A stretch of DNA of 64,000 bases from assembly GCA_009667805.1 (NCBI GenBank), contig CM019063.1, positions 194,598,954 through 194,662,953 of the forward strand, written 5' to 3'. Shown here one piece after another: positions 10,669 to 21,976 of this stretch (positions are counted from its first letter, which is position 1; the number at the start of each line of letters is the position of its first letter). The stretch is from Leptobrachium leishanense. Its lineage: Eukaryota; Chordata; Amphibia; Anura; Megophryidae. The position numbers and the translations under genes were made by a program. Below the pieces are notes generated by a model. The model was given only the letters and a program-made list of their open reading frames with translations, ran no database searches and was not told the origin of the DNA.

Positions 10669-12087
10669 AAAGAGGTTAAAGTATAAAGGAAAACATGCCC
10701 TGTCTATATGGGCAAAATGAATAAATTTTTCTCTTTTAGTTTCAAGTCAAAATTTTAATAAGCACTCTCAGGCGAGTATTTGCATTTCCCTACTCACTGC
10801 CCCAACAGCAGCAAACAAAACTTTATTAACAAACCAGAAAGAAACCTAGAATATTCCCTCCCAAATGTTGGGAGGTCAGACCCAGTCCCCAATGCCACCC
10901 CTTTAGAGTCCCATAAATGTCCCCTCAAGAAGCACCAACTGCTAAGTATTGCTTGTTTTAATAAAGTGTTTTTGTTCCCTGTAATGAATAGATGAGCCGC
11001 AAAAAAGTAAGCTCAACAAAGGGAGAAAAAGATCCTATGAAAGCAGGGATTTTAATACATGTCTCGGAGGCTCATATTTGCTTTAACTTTCTTTACTTTT
11101 TAGCCTCACATCATATTAACAAGTTGTAAAAATTGCTTGTTAAAACAGAAAAAACACGTATGACCCAAAGCCCCTCCTTATAGTCCCATCCACCAATCTG
11201 GTCTCATGGTGCCTCATAGGGAGCTGTAGGCTAATTCCTCTTTCTTTGCTGTGCCTCACAGAGTCAAGATATGTTCTAATGCTCTCTCCAAATTTTCAGA
11301 TTTGGGGACGTTTTATTCACTTTAATTGTGTATATTTTCTGTCAGGATATTTGGCCGGTGTTTGTTTCTTCCCTACAGGTTTTTAAACATGTTTTAATAA
11401 ATAAAAATAAAAATTTATAACCTGTATCTGTCCCGCGGGTCGACCGGGTTCTTCGTTGGTTGTACTCTGCGTTGGACAATCTCTCTCCCCCAGTCAGTCG
11501 CGGCGATAACCGCGGCGGCCTTACACATTCTTGTTAGCTCATTTCTTTGGTGCGGCACCGCTAGCGGCTAGACCCGGCCCCCTAACAGGCCGAGATATAG
11601 TGCGCTGATGCGCCTCCGCCATCTTAGTTTCTAGATTTGTGCTCTTTTCAGTGTGAAGAGCTGTGACTCCATTTTGACAAAAGTATTTTAAATTACATGA
11701 CCGACACATTTAATAAATCACTCATAGAATTTACCTATGTGCAATTGTTCTTTCTCTTTGTAAAGCATTGGACCACAGACAGGCCTTCCAATAGTTCCAA
11801 AGCTTTTATATGGCATTTTCATTACAGTGTTGACCACGTTCCACCCATGGTGAGCTGGCCACAATGAGCTCCCGGTTAGAAATTGCTTGCATCAGACTCT
11901 ATATAGGTTCGGTGGCAAAATTTTGCTTTTTGTTTCATACATCTATATTCTGAAGCCACCAACTTAGGTCTTCGGAGGCTTCTATATATGCAACATACTG
12001 TACAGTTCTCACATATGGTCACGATCATTGTATTTGGGGAGTAGTAGTTATAACCTTTTTAGACCTATGTGTTTTCCTTCTAACCAG
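10669..12087. other. MORC2 intron, nothing recognised
   Basis: A GC-rich patch at 11,425-11,620 (containing CGCGGCGATAACCGCGGCGG) stands out from AT-rich surroundings but matches nothing I know. No exon signals seen. Confidence 0.5.
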
Positions 12088-12234
12088 ATCAGCAGCGTTA
12101 AAAGGAAAAGCTCTCAACAGATACTTATTGATGATGATGAGGAAGACGAAGAGCCAGTTGTAATACGGAAACCTGACAGACCAAAACGCTCAAAACTGGC
12201 GGATGTGAAGCAGGAGAAGAAAGAATCAGAAGAG
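12088..12234 (+). CDS. MORC2: MORC2 exon 4 of window: acidic/basic segment
   Basis: 147 bases, 49 codons, phase 0, from CTTCTAACCAG to AGAAGAG/GTGATA. It begins ISSVKRKSSQQILIDDDEED and continues through a basic KPDRPKRSK patch to QEKKESEE. Human MORC2 has a comparable RKRS, acidic run, KR patch and KEEKK order here; the basic patches are plausible nuclear-localisation signals. The spelling is diverged, as expected in a disordered segment. Confidence 0.9.
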
Positions 12235-12685
12235 GTGATACTCATAGACCATAAGCAACAATGTTAGTGTGACGTTACATACAATGAAAGTAGTAACCTA
12301 AAGTGACACTATAATGCCCAAAATAAGTTGGGCTCAATTGGCAGGGAATAACTTTCTTTTGTGGTGGTGTTTTCTTTGACTGTATCGCTGCCCCTGCGCC
12401 GTAGAACTGACAGGTATGAGCATTGCCTGGAAATTTTTTAGTGTGTGTGTACGTACCCAGGCACAGACACCCAGGATTGTATACACAGACACCCAGAATC
12501 AGATGTCCCGCATGTTCCTCGGAGCGCCAGCTCGTAAGATCTCAGCTGTAGGCCACGTCGCAGCTTTCACAGGGCTGAGGGTGGCCGCGTAAGGGAGCAC
12601 ACTGGCGCAGGTGCTCGGAGGAACATGCGTGCTGCTAGCGGAATTCTGTTAATGCATTACGCTAGCAGTCCCAGCGATAAAATTT
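12235..12685. other. MORC2 intron, nothing recognised
   Basis: A possible old repeat start (AAGTGACACTATAATGCCC) at about 12,301. It is similar to TTAA-element ends common in frogs but has no partner end. Confidence 0.35.
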
Positions 12686-13427
12686 GGGCTCTATCACATT
12701 CTTTGCGCATAAAAGCTCGCACAGCACAATTGTTTTTGCGCGCATCGTTAAACGTTAACGCGTGTAAATTAACACTGGTATTACAATCCGAGCGCGTTTT
12801 TTCATCCGTCAAAAATTACCACGCTTAAAAAAGACTCGCAATAACGCACGCAAATTGACGCTGCACGCAGAAATCGGTGGGCGGACTGTCAAGCGATTCC
12901 GCCAATCTGAATTAAGAACCACAGTTGTCTCCCGTTCAGCTTTTGCTCCTGTCAGAATCAATCTGAGTGTATATATGCTGCAGCAATAATAAAAACATGC
13001 ACAACTTATCAATTTTATTGTTTTGGGTATGCGTAGAATGTGTAACTATACATTGCTGTATTTTAAAAAAAAATTTGGGCTGGTGTATTTGGTTTCGGCC
13101 AGGACGTTCAGATTTGCAGTTACCACCAGCTTTTCAAAGACGTTAAAATTATGCGCGCAAACGTTGTCTGTTAAAATTTGCGCTAAGATTGTAATACCTT
13201 GCGCGCACCAGCGCACAAATGCATTTGCGCTCACAATGTTAAGTATAGGACGCGCAAAGTACATTAGGCTCGCAAAGGGTTCGCGCAGGTCCACCTGCGT
13301 TAGACGTTAACGCACATTTTTTGCGCGGACATTGTAATACGATGTTCTGAGCGACGGGGTTTTGTCCCTCGCGTTAATGCATTTTTGCGCACGCGTTAAC
13401 GTTTGCGCGAAGAATGTAATAGAACCC
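12686..13427. mobile_element. Non-autonomous DNA transposon, GGGYTCTATYACATTC family
   Basis: 742 bases. The left end GGGCTCTATCACATTCTTTG and the reverse complement of the right end, GGGTTCTATTACATTCTTCG, differ at three of twenty positions. Both flanks are TTT, which fits a 3-bp target duplication. The interior has many GCGC/GTTAACG motifs in both orientations and no transposase. Confidence 0.7.
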
Positions 13428-13442
13428 TTTGTCGGCCCACAG

Positions 13443-14281
13443 CAGGAACTGGCAATCCAGGGGGGGCAACGGGGCAATTGCCCCCCCCCCCGAGCAGTGC
13501 AAATGCCAGGCTGACCTCCAGAACTCAAATCACGATTTGTGCAGTGAATGCAGACATCGCGATTTGCAGAGGCACACACTGTGCAGAAGCACTGAGGATT
13601 GCCCCTCCCAGTCATGTGTCAGGGGCGTGTCACGTGGTGATCCTTTTCCCGGTTACCATGTGGCTGAGCCTGTCTCCTTCCATGCCTGCCTGACAGCCAC
13701 AGGAAAGGGCTGGATCTGAGGCTGCACTGAGCAACAGGATCAGAGGAGAGAGGGGCTGGAGCCTCCATGCAGGGACACCAGGGAGGTAAGTAATGGGTCC
13801 CTGAGAGTTTGATCCTTCCTCCAGGGTGTATAACAAAGCTAGAGCTGCACAGTAATAAACCTCTCAGATATGAGTCTGTAAACTGCTCTAGATTGTAAAC
13901 TCCTGTGTGCCCTCTGTTCCTCTAGATTGTAAAATCCTGGGTGCCCTCTGCTCCTCTAGATTGTAAACTCCTGGGTGCTCTCTGCTCCTCTAGATTGTAA
14001 GCTCCTGGGTGTCCTCTGCTCCTCTAGATTGTAAACTCCTGGGTGTCCTCTGCTCCTCTAGATTGTAAGCTCCTGGTGCCCTCTGCTCCTCCTAGATTGT
14101 AAACTCCTGGGTGTCCTGCTCCTCTAGATTGTAAGCTCCTGTGAGCCGGACCCTCTGCTCCTCTAGATTGTAAGCTCCTGTGAGCCGGGCCCTCTGTAAA
14201 TTCTCGTGAGTCGGGCTCTCTGCTAAAACACCTTATTTTCTGTCAGTGCCCCTCCCGAGACTAGTCTCTGGATCCGCCCCT
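13443..14281. mobile_element. hAT-like element with 34-bp minisatellite core
   Basis: The right end CTGGATCCGCCCCTG reads in reverse as CAGGGGCGGATCCAG, and the left has CAGGAACTGGCAATCCAG followed by GGGGGGGCAACGGGGCAATT, a terminal pattern common in vertebrate hAT MITEs. A GC-rich core ends AGGGAGGTAAGTAATG at 13,780-13,795, after which the minisatellite begins. No clear target duplication, so the limits are approximate. Confidence 0.5.
13865..14215 (+). repeat. 34-bp minisatellite derived from a common frog repeat
   Basis: About ten copies of a unit containing CTCTAGATTGTAAACTCCTG and GGTGCCCTCTGCTC. Later copies read TAAGCTCCTGTGAGCCGGGC, which is the internal motif of a very common anuran dispersed repeat. 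The array therefore looks like local amplification of a piece of that repeat. Confidence 0.85.
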
Positions 14282-14577
14282 GTGCGGGAGAAGTGCGGGA
14301 ACGCTGTTCCCGCAGGACTCGAGCCCTGTTTAAGACCATTCGATATCCAACCCCTTGATAAGATATTGCAGCAAAAGTGTACTTTTCAGTGAAAAGCTGC
14401 AATAGACTGTATTTTTGGGATAGCTTAAAAACAAAACAAGCTTTTTGGGTATGGAATGCTTAGAGGTACATTTAATAGTAATTGTATTGTATGGTATTTG
14501 TGCTATACTTTTATTTACTGGATTCTGACTTCTTCATTCAGTGCTAGTATCCAATTAAATTAGCTATAACATGTTAA

Positions 14578-16207
14578 AGGGACACTACCACCAAAAAATG
14601 GTATGTCTCACTGGTTGCATCTCGTTTGTGATCTTGTGTTGTAATCTGAACCCCCCCCCCCCAGTATCTTTGCCGTGCTTGCTGGTTACTTTGTGACAGC
14701 TGCTTTAGAATTGGGTCTGTTGGTCGCTGACAGGCTTCAATCAAAATTGAACCTGCCCATTTTTGCCACAACCACGCCCCCTCCTTCCCCTGCCATTTTA
14801 GATCTCCCACATTCACGCCTGGCAGCCTGAATAAGATGCCAGAGTGTACCTCCCACGTCCTCTCCTCCCAGCCCTAGTGTACCTCCCACATCCTCTCCTC
14901 CCAGCCTGAGTGTACCTCCCACGTCCTCTCCTCCCAGCCCGAGTGTACCTCCCACGTCCTCTCCTCCCAGCCCGAGTGTACCTCCCACGTCCTCTCCTCC
15001 AGCCCGAGTGTACCTCCCACGTCCTCTCCTCCCAGCCCGAGTGTACCTCCCACGTCCTCTCCTCCCAGCCCGAGTGTACCTCCACGTCCTCTCCTCCCAG
15101 CCCGAGTGTACCTCCCACGTCCTCTCCTCCCAGCCCGAGTGTACCTCCCACGTCCTCTCCTCCCAGCCCGAGTGTACCTCCCACGTCCTCTCCTCCCAGC
15201 CCGAGTGTACCTCCCACGTCCTCTCCTCCCAGCCCGAGTGTACCTCCCACGTCCTCTCCTCCCAGCCCGAGTGTACCTCCCACGTCCTCTCCTCCCAGCC
15301 CGAGTGTACCTCCCACGTCCTCTCCTCCCAGCCCGAGTGTACCTCCCACGTCCTCTCCTCCCAGCCCGAGTGTACCTCCCACGTCCTCTCCTCCCAGCCC
15401 GAGTGTACCTCCCACGTCCTCTCCTCCCAGCCCGAGTGTACCTCCCACGTCCTCTCCTCCCAGCCCGAGTGTACCTCCCACGTCCTCTCCTCCCAGCCCG
15501 AGTGTACCTCCCACGTCCTCTCCTCCCAGCCCGAGTGTACCTCCCAGCCCGAGTGTGTCCTGTTATGTTCTCCCAGTACCTATGTCCTGCAAAGCACAGC
15601 ACAGGCTGCAAATAACTACTATCTTACAGTCCAAACAAGACATCACTACATATATATCACGTATACCTGGGAGTGATATGAGCAGCAATATATCTAATCC
15701 TTGCAGGCTGCTGTGAGGGCTATATCCGGTACAATGCAGCTCCTATCACACACACTGGCATCCTTAATGTATGTGCAGGGGTAATAATATGTTTTTTTGC
15801 GTGTAAAATGTATTTATTGGCATATAACAGCATACAGATTATGTAAAAGACAGGAATGCAGAAGGAATATCCGTACATAGAAAATGCCAGTTTTTTGCAA
15901 AACAATAATTAAATAACAATAACCATTAAAAATAATATAGTATGAAGGCTGTACTTTCACTGTTGGAAGACATGTAAAGTAAAAAAAAAAAAAAAGTGTG
16001 CAGAGCTGCCTGGTCCTGCCCTCTAGTGACACACAGCAGCAGGTAAGAGCAGGGGTGTATCTCAGGGTTTGGGTTTTGCCCACAGCAGTAAAGTGCAGAT
16101 TTTGCAATTCCTTCGAACAAAAAAAAAAAAAAAACCCTTGTGTGGTTCATAAGGTGGTTTTGTTTGTAAGTAATCTAATTACTGCTTTCTTGGTGGTAGT
16201 GGTCCTT
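14578..16207. mobile_element. TTAA-type non-autonomous element with minisatellite core
   Basis: Flanked by TTAA at 14,574-14,577 and 16,208-16,211. Ends are AGGGACACTACCACCAAAAA and, reading inward from the right, AAGGACCACTACCACCAAGA, a good terminal inverted repeat. TTAA duplication is typical of piggyBac and Kolobok elements. No transposase; the core is the 33-bp array. Confidence 0.75.
14842..15553 (+). repeat. 33-bp minisatellite, about 21 copies
   Basis: The unit contains GAGTGTACCTCCCACGTCCT followed by CTCCTCCCAGCCC. Most copies are identical; two near 15,000 and 15,080 lack one or two bases. Since 33 is divisible by three, all six frames stay open (for instance the repeating peptide SPSVPPTSSPP), but no gene is implied. 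Confidence 0.95.
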
Positions 16208-16621
16208 TTAATGGTTCATTTTAAATACTGGCTTGTGGTCTGTTGCTGTAGTTAAAAAGCAGCCTTGTTCTTCAGTAACTAAGCTAGAACTTAGCGTTGC
16301 AGCAAAAGTATATATATAACATCTGTGTTTTTTGTTTATCAATGTTTCGCTCCTCTAAGGGACTTTTCATTGAGGTTTCATAACGGCCCCATCAAAGGAC
16401 TGCTTTGCTGACAACCTTGATATTTTTGTTTCCATGGCTTTGTACAATAAATGTATCGTTAAGACCTGGAAAGTTTGCTTCCTAAAATAAGGCATATTTT
16501 AGGGGTGACTTGGAAATGCGGTGTATGTCTTGACCCCCTGCTTCCTTTACCAAAAATGGGAAACATTGTGTATAACCTCAAAATAAGAATCTTTATTCTT
16601 TTTGGTTCGTGATTTTATCAG
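16208..16621. other. MORC2 intron with weak ribozyme-like motif
   Basis: On the - strand 16,372-16,341 reads TCAATGAAAAG, a TCC/GGA stem, then GCGAAACATT, distantly like a hammerhead core. Nothing else recognised. Confidence 0.3.
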
Positions 16622-16706
16622 ATCACCAGTCCACCTGTTGATATGGTCTCTATCGTTGTGAGCTCCCCAGACGAGGATATTGTGATTGCTAAAAGTGCCC
16701 AGAAAG
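16622..16706 (+). CDS. MORC2: MORC2 exon 5 of window
   Basis: 85 bases between TTTTATCAG and GTGAGT. It encodes ITSPPVDMVSIVVSSPDEDI plus VIAKSAQK; its last G starts the Asp codon finished by the next exon. It corresponds to the acidic stretch just before the chromo-like domain. VSIVVSSPDEDIVI resembles a SUMO-interacting motif flanked by acidic residues and serines, which is my inference. Confidence 0.88.
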
Positions 16707-16953
16707 GTGAGTAGGCCTGAAGTTCTGATTTCAATGACAAGTCACTGATTACTTAATTAGTAAATTTAAATAGTAAAATGCCAGCTTTAAAATGTAATGT
16801 TTATCAGTACTACTTCGATTTCCCAAATTATTATTCTATAGTACTACATTGTTAGTTACAGACGTCCTTTTGCAATTTTCATCATGCTGTAAGCCTGAAT
16901 TTCATTGTTAATCTAGGGCACATGCACTATATATCGATGGAAATGGTTTCACA

Positions 16954-18836
16954 CAGAGGCTTAGCAAGGTCATGAGGCGCAAGTCCTACCTTAGCGCCTC
17001 CCCCCTGTTTTAGATTAAATAATGCATAGTAATGTGCAGTGTGTATGAGCGTATCACTGAGCTCCACAGTAATGTGTGGGGTGTATGAGCGTATCAGGCC
17101 CCCTTCACTTTATTCTCCCCCCCCCCCCCCAGCAGGAGGCCCCCTTCACTTTATCCCCCCCCCCCCCTCCAAAAGGCCCTCCTCACGTTATTCTCCCTTC
17201 AGCAGCCCTCCTCAATTATTCTCCCCTACCAGGTCAGCCTCACTTTATCCCCCCCCCCCCTAAGCTGGCTCTTTCACTTTATTCTCCACCCCAGCATGCC
17301 CCCTTCACTTGACCCCCTGATTATATTCCACCCTAGCATGCCCCCTCACTATATTCTCCCCCCAGCATGCCCCCTTCACTTTATTCTTCCCCCAGCAGGC
17401 CCCTTCACTTTATTCTCCCCCCAGCATTCCCTTCGCTTTATCCCCCCCCAGCATGCCCCCTTCGCTTTATTCTCCCCCCACATGCCCCCTTCGCTTTATT
17501 CTCCTCCCCCAGCATGCCCCCTTCGCTTTATTCTCCCCCAGCATGCCCCTTCGCTTTATTCTCTCCAGCATGCCCCTTCGCTTTATTCTCCCCAGCATGC
17601 CCCTTCGCTTTATTCTCCCCCAGCATGCCCTTCGCCCTCATTATATTCCACTCCAGCATGCCCCTTCGCTATATTCTCCCCCCAGCAGGCCCCTTCACGT
17701 TATTCTCTTCCAGCATTCCCCCTTCGCTTTATTCTCCCCCCCCCCAGCATGCCCCCTTCGCTTTACTCTCCCCCCCAGCATGCCCCCTTCGCTTTATTCT
17801 CCCCCAGCATGCCCTTTCGCTTTATTCTCCCCCCAGCATGCCCCTTCGCTTTATACTCCCCCAGCATGCCCCCTTCGCTTTATACTCCCCCCCCCCCCCC
17901 CCCGCATGCCCCTTCGCTATATTCTCCCCCCAGCATGCCCCTTCGCTTTATACTCCCCCAGCATGCCCCCTTCGCTTTATACTCCCCCCCCCCATGCCCC
18001 CTTCGCTTTATACTCCCCCCCCCCCCCCATGCCCCTCGCTTTATTCTCTCCCCCCCCATGCCCCTCGCTTTATTCTCCCCCCGCATGCCCCCTCCGCTTT
18101 ATTCTCCCTCCCAGCATGCCCTCTTCGCTTTTTTCTCCCCCGGCATGGCCCCTTCGCTTTTTTCTCCCCCGGCATGGTCCCTTCGTTTTTTTCCTCCCCA
18201 GCAAGGCCTCTTCGCTTTTTTCTCCCCCAGCATGGCCTCTTTGCTTTCTTCTCCCCTCCCCAGCATGCTCCCTTCACTTTACCCCCCAACTTGCCCCTCA
18301 CTTTATTCTCCTACCACAGCAAACCCCCCTCACTTTATTCTCCTACCACAGCAAACCCCCCTCACTTTATTCTCCTACCACAGCAAACCCCCCTCACTTT
18401 ATTCTCCTCCCCCAGCAAGCCCCCCTCACTTTATTCTCCCCCAGCAAGCCCCCTCACTTTATCCCCCCCCCAACAAGCCCCCCTCACTTTATTCTGCCTC
18501 TGGCCCATCTCCTTCTGATGCCCTACTTATCCATCCTGTATGGGCACGTTATAGTAGTCACTGAGACACTCACCAGCAACAGTTAAAATTATTCTCTGCC
18601 TCTGCTCGGTCTTCCTTCTTACCAGTCAGGACGCAAGCTAGCTGGCTTCACTGGGGACCTCTGCAGGCTCTGACTTGACTGCACCCTTTGTTGTGGCCTC
18701 CTCTTCTGTGTGCACTACACATCACATGGATGAAAGGGGGCGCCGCCAATGCAGTGTCTTTCCTAGCCTCGTTCGTTGAATGAGGGAGGCACGCTGCAGC
18801 ACTAACCCTGCTTGCGCCCCCTCTGCTGCGCCACTG
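16954..18836. mobile_element. hAT-like element with polypyrimidine minisatellite
   Basis: Ends are CAGAGGCTTAGCAAGG and (reverse complement of the right end) CCAGTGGCGCAGCAGAGG. The flanks GTTTCACA (16,946-16,953) and GTTTCACG (18,837-18,844) match at seven of eight positions, as expected for a hAT target duplication. The interior carries the 28-bp array and no transposase. The terminal sequence is related to the hAT-like element at 35,071-35,983. Confidence 0.78.
17100..18510 (+). repeat. Degenerate ~28-bp pyrimidine-rich minisatellite
   Basis: About fifty decayed copies of a unit like CCCAGCATGCCCCCTTCGCT plus TTATTCTCCCC. The strand asymmetry is extreme (C/T on the + strand). Variable C-runs break periodicity. 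Long open frames across it encode only Phe/Leu/Pro/Ser repeats and are not genes. Near 17,040 the block GTGTATGAGCGTATCA is shared with 62,985-63,200. Confidence 0.9.
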
Positions 18837-19456
18837 GTTTCACGACTCTATTTTTGTGAATTGTGCATTTAATGTTTCAGGCTAGAGGCCAAGCCTGTTG
18901 TAAACCTTAATGGCTCTGGGGAGTTTACAAAATTTCTGCTTAAAGTTTAAGGAGTTGCGAAGTTTAATAGTGCACGGTTGTTTCCATCAGGCTTGGAATC
19001 GGTAAGTGTATTATATGCTACACAGCTAAAGTGTTAGCGTTCATGTAGGAATGTATCTTAAATTTTTAACCGATTAAAACCTAGAGACCTTTGCTGCTGG
19101 CAATTGTACTTTTTAAACAGGCGTGCTAGAAATGCTCTGTTCATTGTGCCCACGTGATTCTTACAAATATCAAAACCTCATTCATTGCATGGATGCTTAT
19201 TTGTTACCATGGCATTTCAGTATTTGTGTTACATAATTTCATCTCTATTTGGTAAATTACCAGTGCAATAGAAGGTGTGATGGGTTTTTCGAAGAAGGAC
19301 CAAGAAAGCCATTAACAGGTTTACGTGTGATTTACGTTCCTTCAGGTGGTGGAGTAAAGAAAAAACTGAATATAGAATTTGGTTATGCTAGAATATGGAT
19401 ATTCCCTGTCTGAGTAAGCAGTCATTCTGATTTTCAAGGACCTTTACACATCGAAA
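18837..19456. other. MORC2 intron, nothing recognised
   Basis: AT-rich; no exon or repeat signals I can name. Confidence 0.5.
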
Positions 19457-19470
19457 AAAGACCACATCTC

Positions 19471-20450
19471 AAGGAGCGTCAGAACGCTCTATGGATTCAG
19501 CATGCAGACGTTTTAGGGCATGCCTGTCGGCCTCAACCGCGTAGAGATCTTGGTATGCCTCCGATTCTCAAAGAAAACAAAAAGATAATAACAGGATAGT
19601 TGCTGATTGTTTATATATAAATTTAACAAATGGTGAAAAGGTTGCTCTCACCTCACTGGAGCCTATGACCAGACTCCAGGTATATTTCACTTGAGGTTTG
19701 TAGTAATCCTGCCAAAACCTTATAAATGCGGGTCACCAGGAGAGGATCCTAGCCCGAATTGACAATTCGAACAAGGAGAATAAAATAACAAGTATTTTTA
19801 ATTCTGGTCAACCAGATAAAAACTCAATAATAAAAAAAGGATCCAGACGCGTTTCGCTCTGTGTGACAATTTTCCATCAGTGGAAAAGCAATTACAAAAC
19901 TAACCGTATCCGATGTTTAAATATTTTCACAACCTCGAATCGTCATGAATCACGTGATTCATATATATTCCTATATAAACAATCCGCACTATCCTGTTAT
20001 TATCTTTTTGTTTTCTTTGAGAAACGGAGGCATACCAAGATCTCGACGCGGTTGAGGCCGACAGGCATGCCCTAAAATGTCTGCATGCTGAATCCATAGA
20101 TTGTTCTGACGCTCCTTGAAATGTGAGTGGTATATCATATGATACAAGGAATACGATACGATCTATTAATTGATTCACACTATGAGATTTTATTTTTGTT
20201 TTTCCGTGTTATTTATGTAAATACGTCGCCTTGGTCTACGACATCTCATCCCGTTTTTCTGTAAGTGATACTCCTTTGTGATTCCATTTCACTTTGGAGG
20301 TGGGTCACCCGTACGAGGGCTGCACCATCTTTTTCTTTACATGGTTTCTTTTATGGTAGTTTGGGATCTGCCTGTATAGGTGTTCTAGCAATCGATTTTT
20401 GAGGTCTCCCTTTTTTCTTTTCTAAGCGCCACCGTCTATCCATTTTTTCT
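19471..20450 (-). mobile_element. Possible Penelope-like element fragment
   Basis: 980 bases flanked by exact 14-base repeats AAAGACCACATCTC at 19,457-19,470 and 20,451-20,464. Inside, 19,471-19,600 and 19,988-20,118 are inverted copies of about 130 bases. A hammerhead-like string lies on the - strand at 19,882-19,842. Partially inverted terminal repeats with a hammerhead and a target duplication fit a Penelope-like element, but no reverse transcriptase is present, so this is an inference. The inverted repeat slightly overlaps the left flanking repeat, which clouds the duplication reading. Confidence 0.45.
19842..19882 (-). ncRNA. Hammerhead-ribozyme-like relic
   Basis: Reads CCACTGATGG, a weak TTGT/ACAG stem, then AGCGAAACGCGTCTGG. 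CTGATG and CGAAACGCG are in the right order and spacing for a type I hammerhead, but position 7 of the CUGAUGA box is G and stem II is poor. Confidence 0.3.
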
Positions 20451-20464
20451 AAAGACCACATCTC

Positions 20465-21051
20465 GTTTGCAAAGGGAGCAGTGTTTTGCAGGTGTCTGTG
20501 TTCAGAAGAAAATAATACTTTTAAATGCAAAAGGCAATACGTCATGACCCAACGCATAGAAGATGAAATAATAGCAGAGCAACAGATTAATTGAATATAT
20601 TTATTCTGCAATCATAGATGGGAATATAAAATGACATGTAGTACAATGTTTAAATAGATTTTGTTACTATTTATTGGTTGTATTCTAATTTAAGTGAGGG
20701 GCATCTTAACTCTTTTTATTTGAAGCACATTATGCAAACAGGCTTTTTATAGCGTGTGGACGTTTCAGTCCTAGTAAGGGATTTTCCTCTGGACTGATGA
20801 AAACGTCCAAAACTTCTAAATTACCTGGCTAGAGATCTGTTCAGAGGCAAATTTGTATTCTGAGGACGTGCAATATCCATAGATCCATACACATGCTCAA
20901 AATGGATTATATATTTATAGAGAGTGAAAAATCTATAAATGTGTTGATCATAAATATGATCTTAACAAGCCTAGGGGTCATATAGTCACAGGCCCCTCGA
21001 ATTTTGCTTCCTGACGCTAAGTTTCTATATTTTTATTCTTTTAATTTTCAG
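20465..21051. other. MORC2 intron, nothing recognised
   Basis: The stretch around 20,755-20,815 (GGACGTTTCAGTCC and GGACTGATGAAAACGTCC) is a foldback of unknown origin. No exon signals before the acceptor at 21,051. Confidence 0.4.
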
Positions 21052-21193
21052 ACAAAGGTTTGCATGTTGAAGTGCGTGTTAACAAAGAATGGTTCACAGG
21101 ACGGGTAACTTCTGTAGAAACGGGCAAACAGGGAGTTCGCTGGAAGGTGAAATTTGATTACGTACCTACTGACACCACACCACGTGATCGATG
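21052..21193 (+). CDS. MORC2: MORC2 exon 6 of window: chromo-like domain
   Basis: 142 bases between AATTTTCAG and GTAATA, split at both ends. It encodes [20 protein letters not shown], then a short linker, then [19 protein letters not shown] and the first two bases of a Trp codon. This is the core of the MORC2 chromo/Tudor-like domain and almost identical in spelling to mammalian MORC2, so it is the strongest single piece of evidence for the gene identity. A 4.2-kb DIRS element sits in the following intron. Confidence 0.95.
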
Positions 21194-21474
21194 GTAATAT
21201 ATCTGTATGGATTAAAAACAATATTGTTGTATAAAAAAATGTAAAATAGAAACGTTACATATGCTTCTGAATTTGTTTTGCACATTGCAAACTCTTTTTC
21301 TTTGCATACTATTTCAAACTGAAGTGGTGGGAGTTTTTGACAGCTCTTTGTTTTGTAAATGGAAGGAAAAAACACGACAAAATTGGATTTATTGATGGGG
21401 CAATTTATGCAACGCGTAAAAACTTAAAAGCTGTTAACATAGGCAGAAAGTTTAGGCGCTTTCTGTGAAATACC

Positions 21475-21690
21475 AATTTTAATACAAGGACTGAGGCTCC
21501 TATTGCAATCTCTTTTCTTGCTTTTATTACAGCAGCAAGCAAAAATGTCAAAAATAACAGACCTTTTTAAAGAAACAAAACATATTGCTAACAATGGAGT
21601 AGTCTAACCCCCCCCCCTTTCCCAGTAAGACAGTCTAGTGCTCTGCAAGTCTATAAGTATATCCACGGTCCCGCCTTTTCTTCCTCTTTT
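21475..21690 (+). repeat. DIRS left inverted terminal repeat
   Basis: Matches the reverse complement of 25,520-25,702. Shared blocks are AATTTTAATA, TATTGCAATCTCT, AGAAACAAAAC, TTGCTAACAATGGAGTAGTC and CAGAGCACT/AGTGCTCTG with TATAAGTATATCCACG. About 50 bases (21,515-21,565, around TTGCTTTTATTACAGCAGCA) are flipped relative to the other repeat. Confidence 0.85.
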
Positions 21691-21976
21691 CTTGCTGCTG
21701 GAGAAAGATGAGTATAGCACATTTATTTCTCCTTTTATATTGGTGTTTTTTCCGGTCGTCCAGTTATAACTGAGGCGACCGGAGTGGTTTAGGAACGTTT
21801 TTGTGGCTTTCTCTACACAGTGGGAGCTTTGGAAACAATATTTTGCGTTTTTAACTCCCTTCACTTTTACGGCGGGTTTTCCTCGCGGATGCGGCCGTTG
21901 CTAGGGGCACCTGCACGGTAGTTTTGTGCGCTTTGCTTTGCTGGCATTTTAGTGTCTCCTCACGCTGCCACTGAAA

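Noticed and set aside
14813..15716. Long open frames on both strands encoding Ser/Pro or Gly/Arg repeats (up to 268 codons)
   Set aside because: They follow entirely from a 33-bp tandem repeat, whose length is divisible by three; all frames are open at once and no start, splice or non-repeat coding context is present.
17296..18586. Three overlapping frames of 377-422 codons, rich in Pro, Phe, Leu and Ser
   Set aside because: They track a C/T-rich decayed minisatellite inside a hAT-like element in a MORC2 intron; codon content is that of the repeat in each frame.
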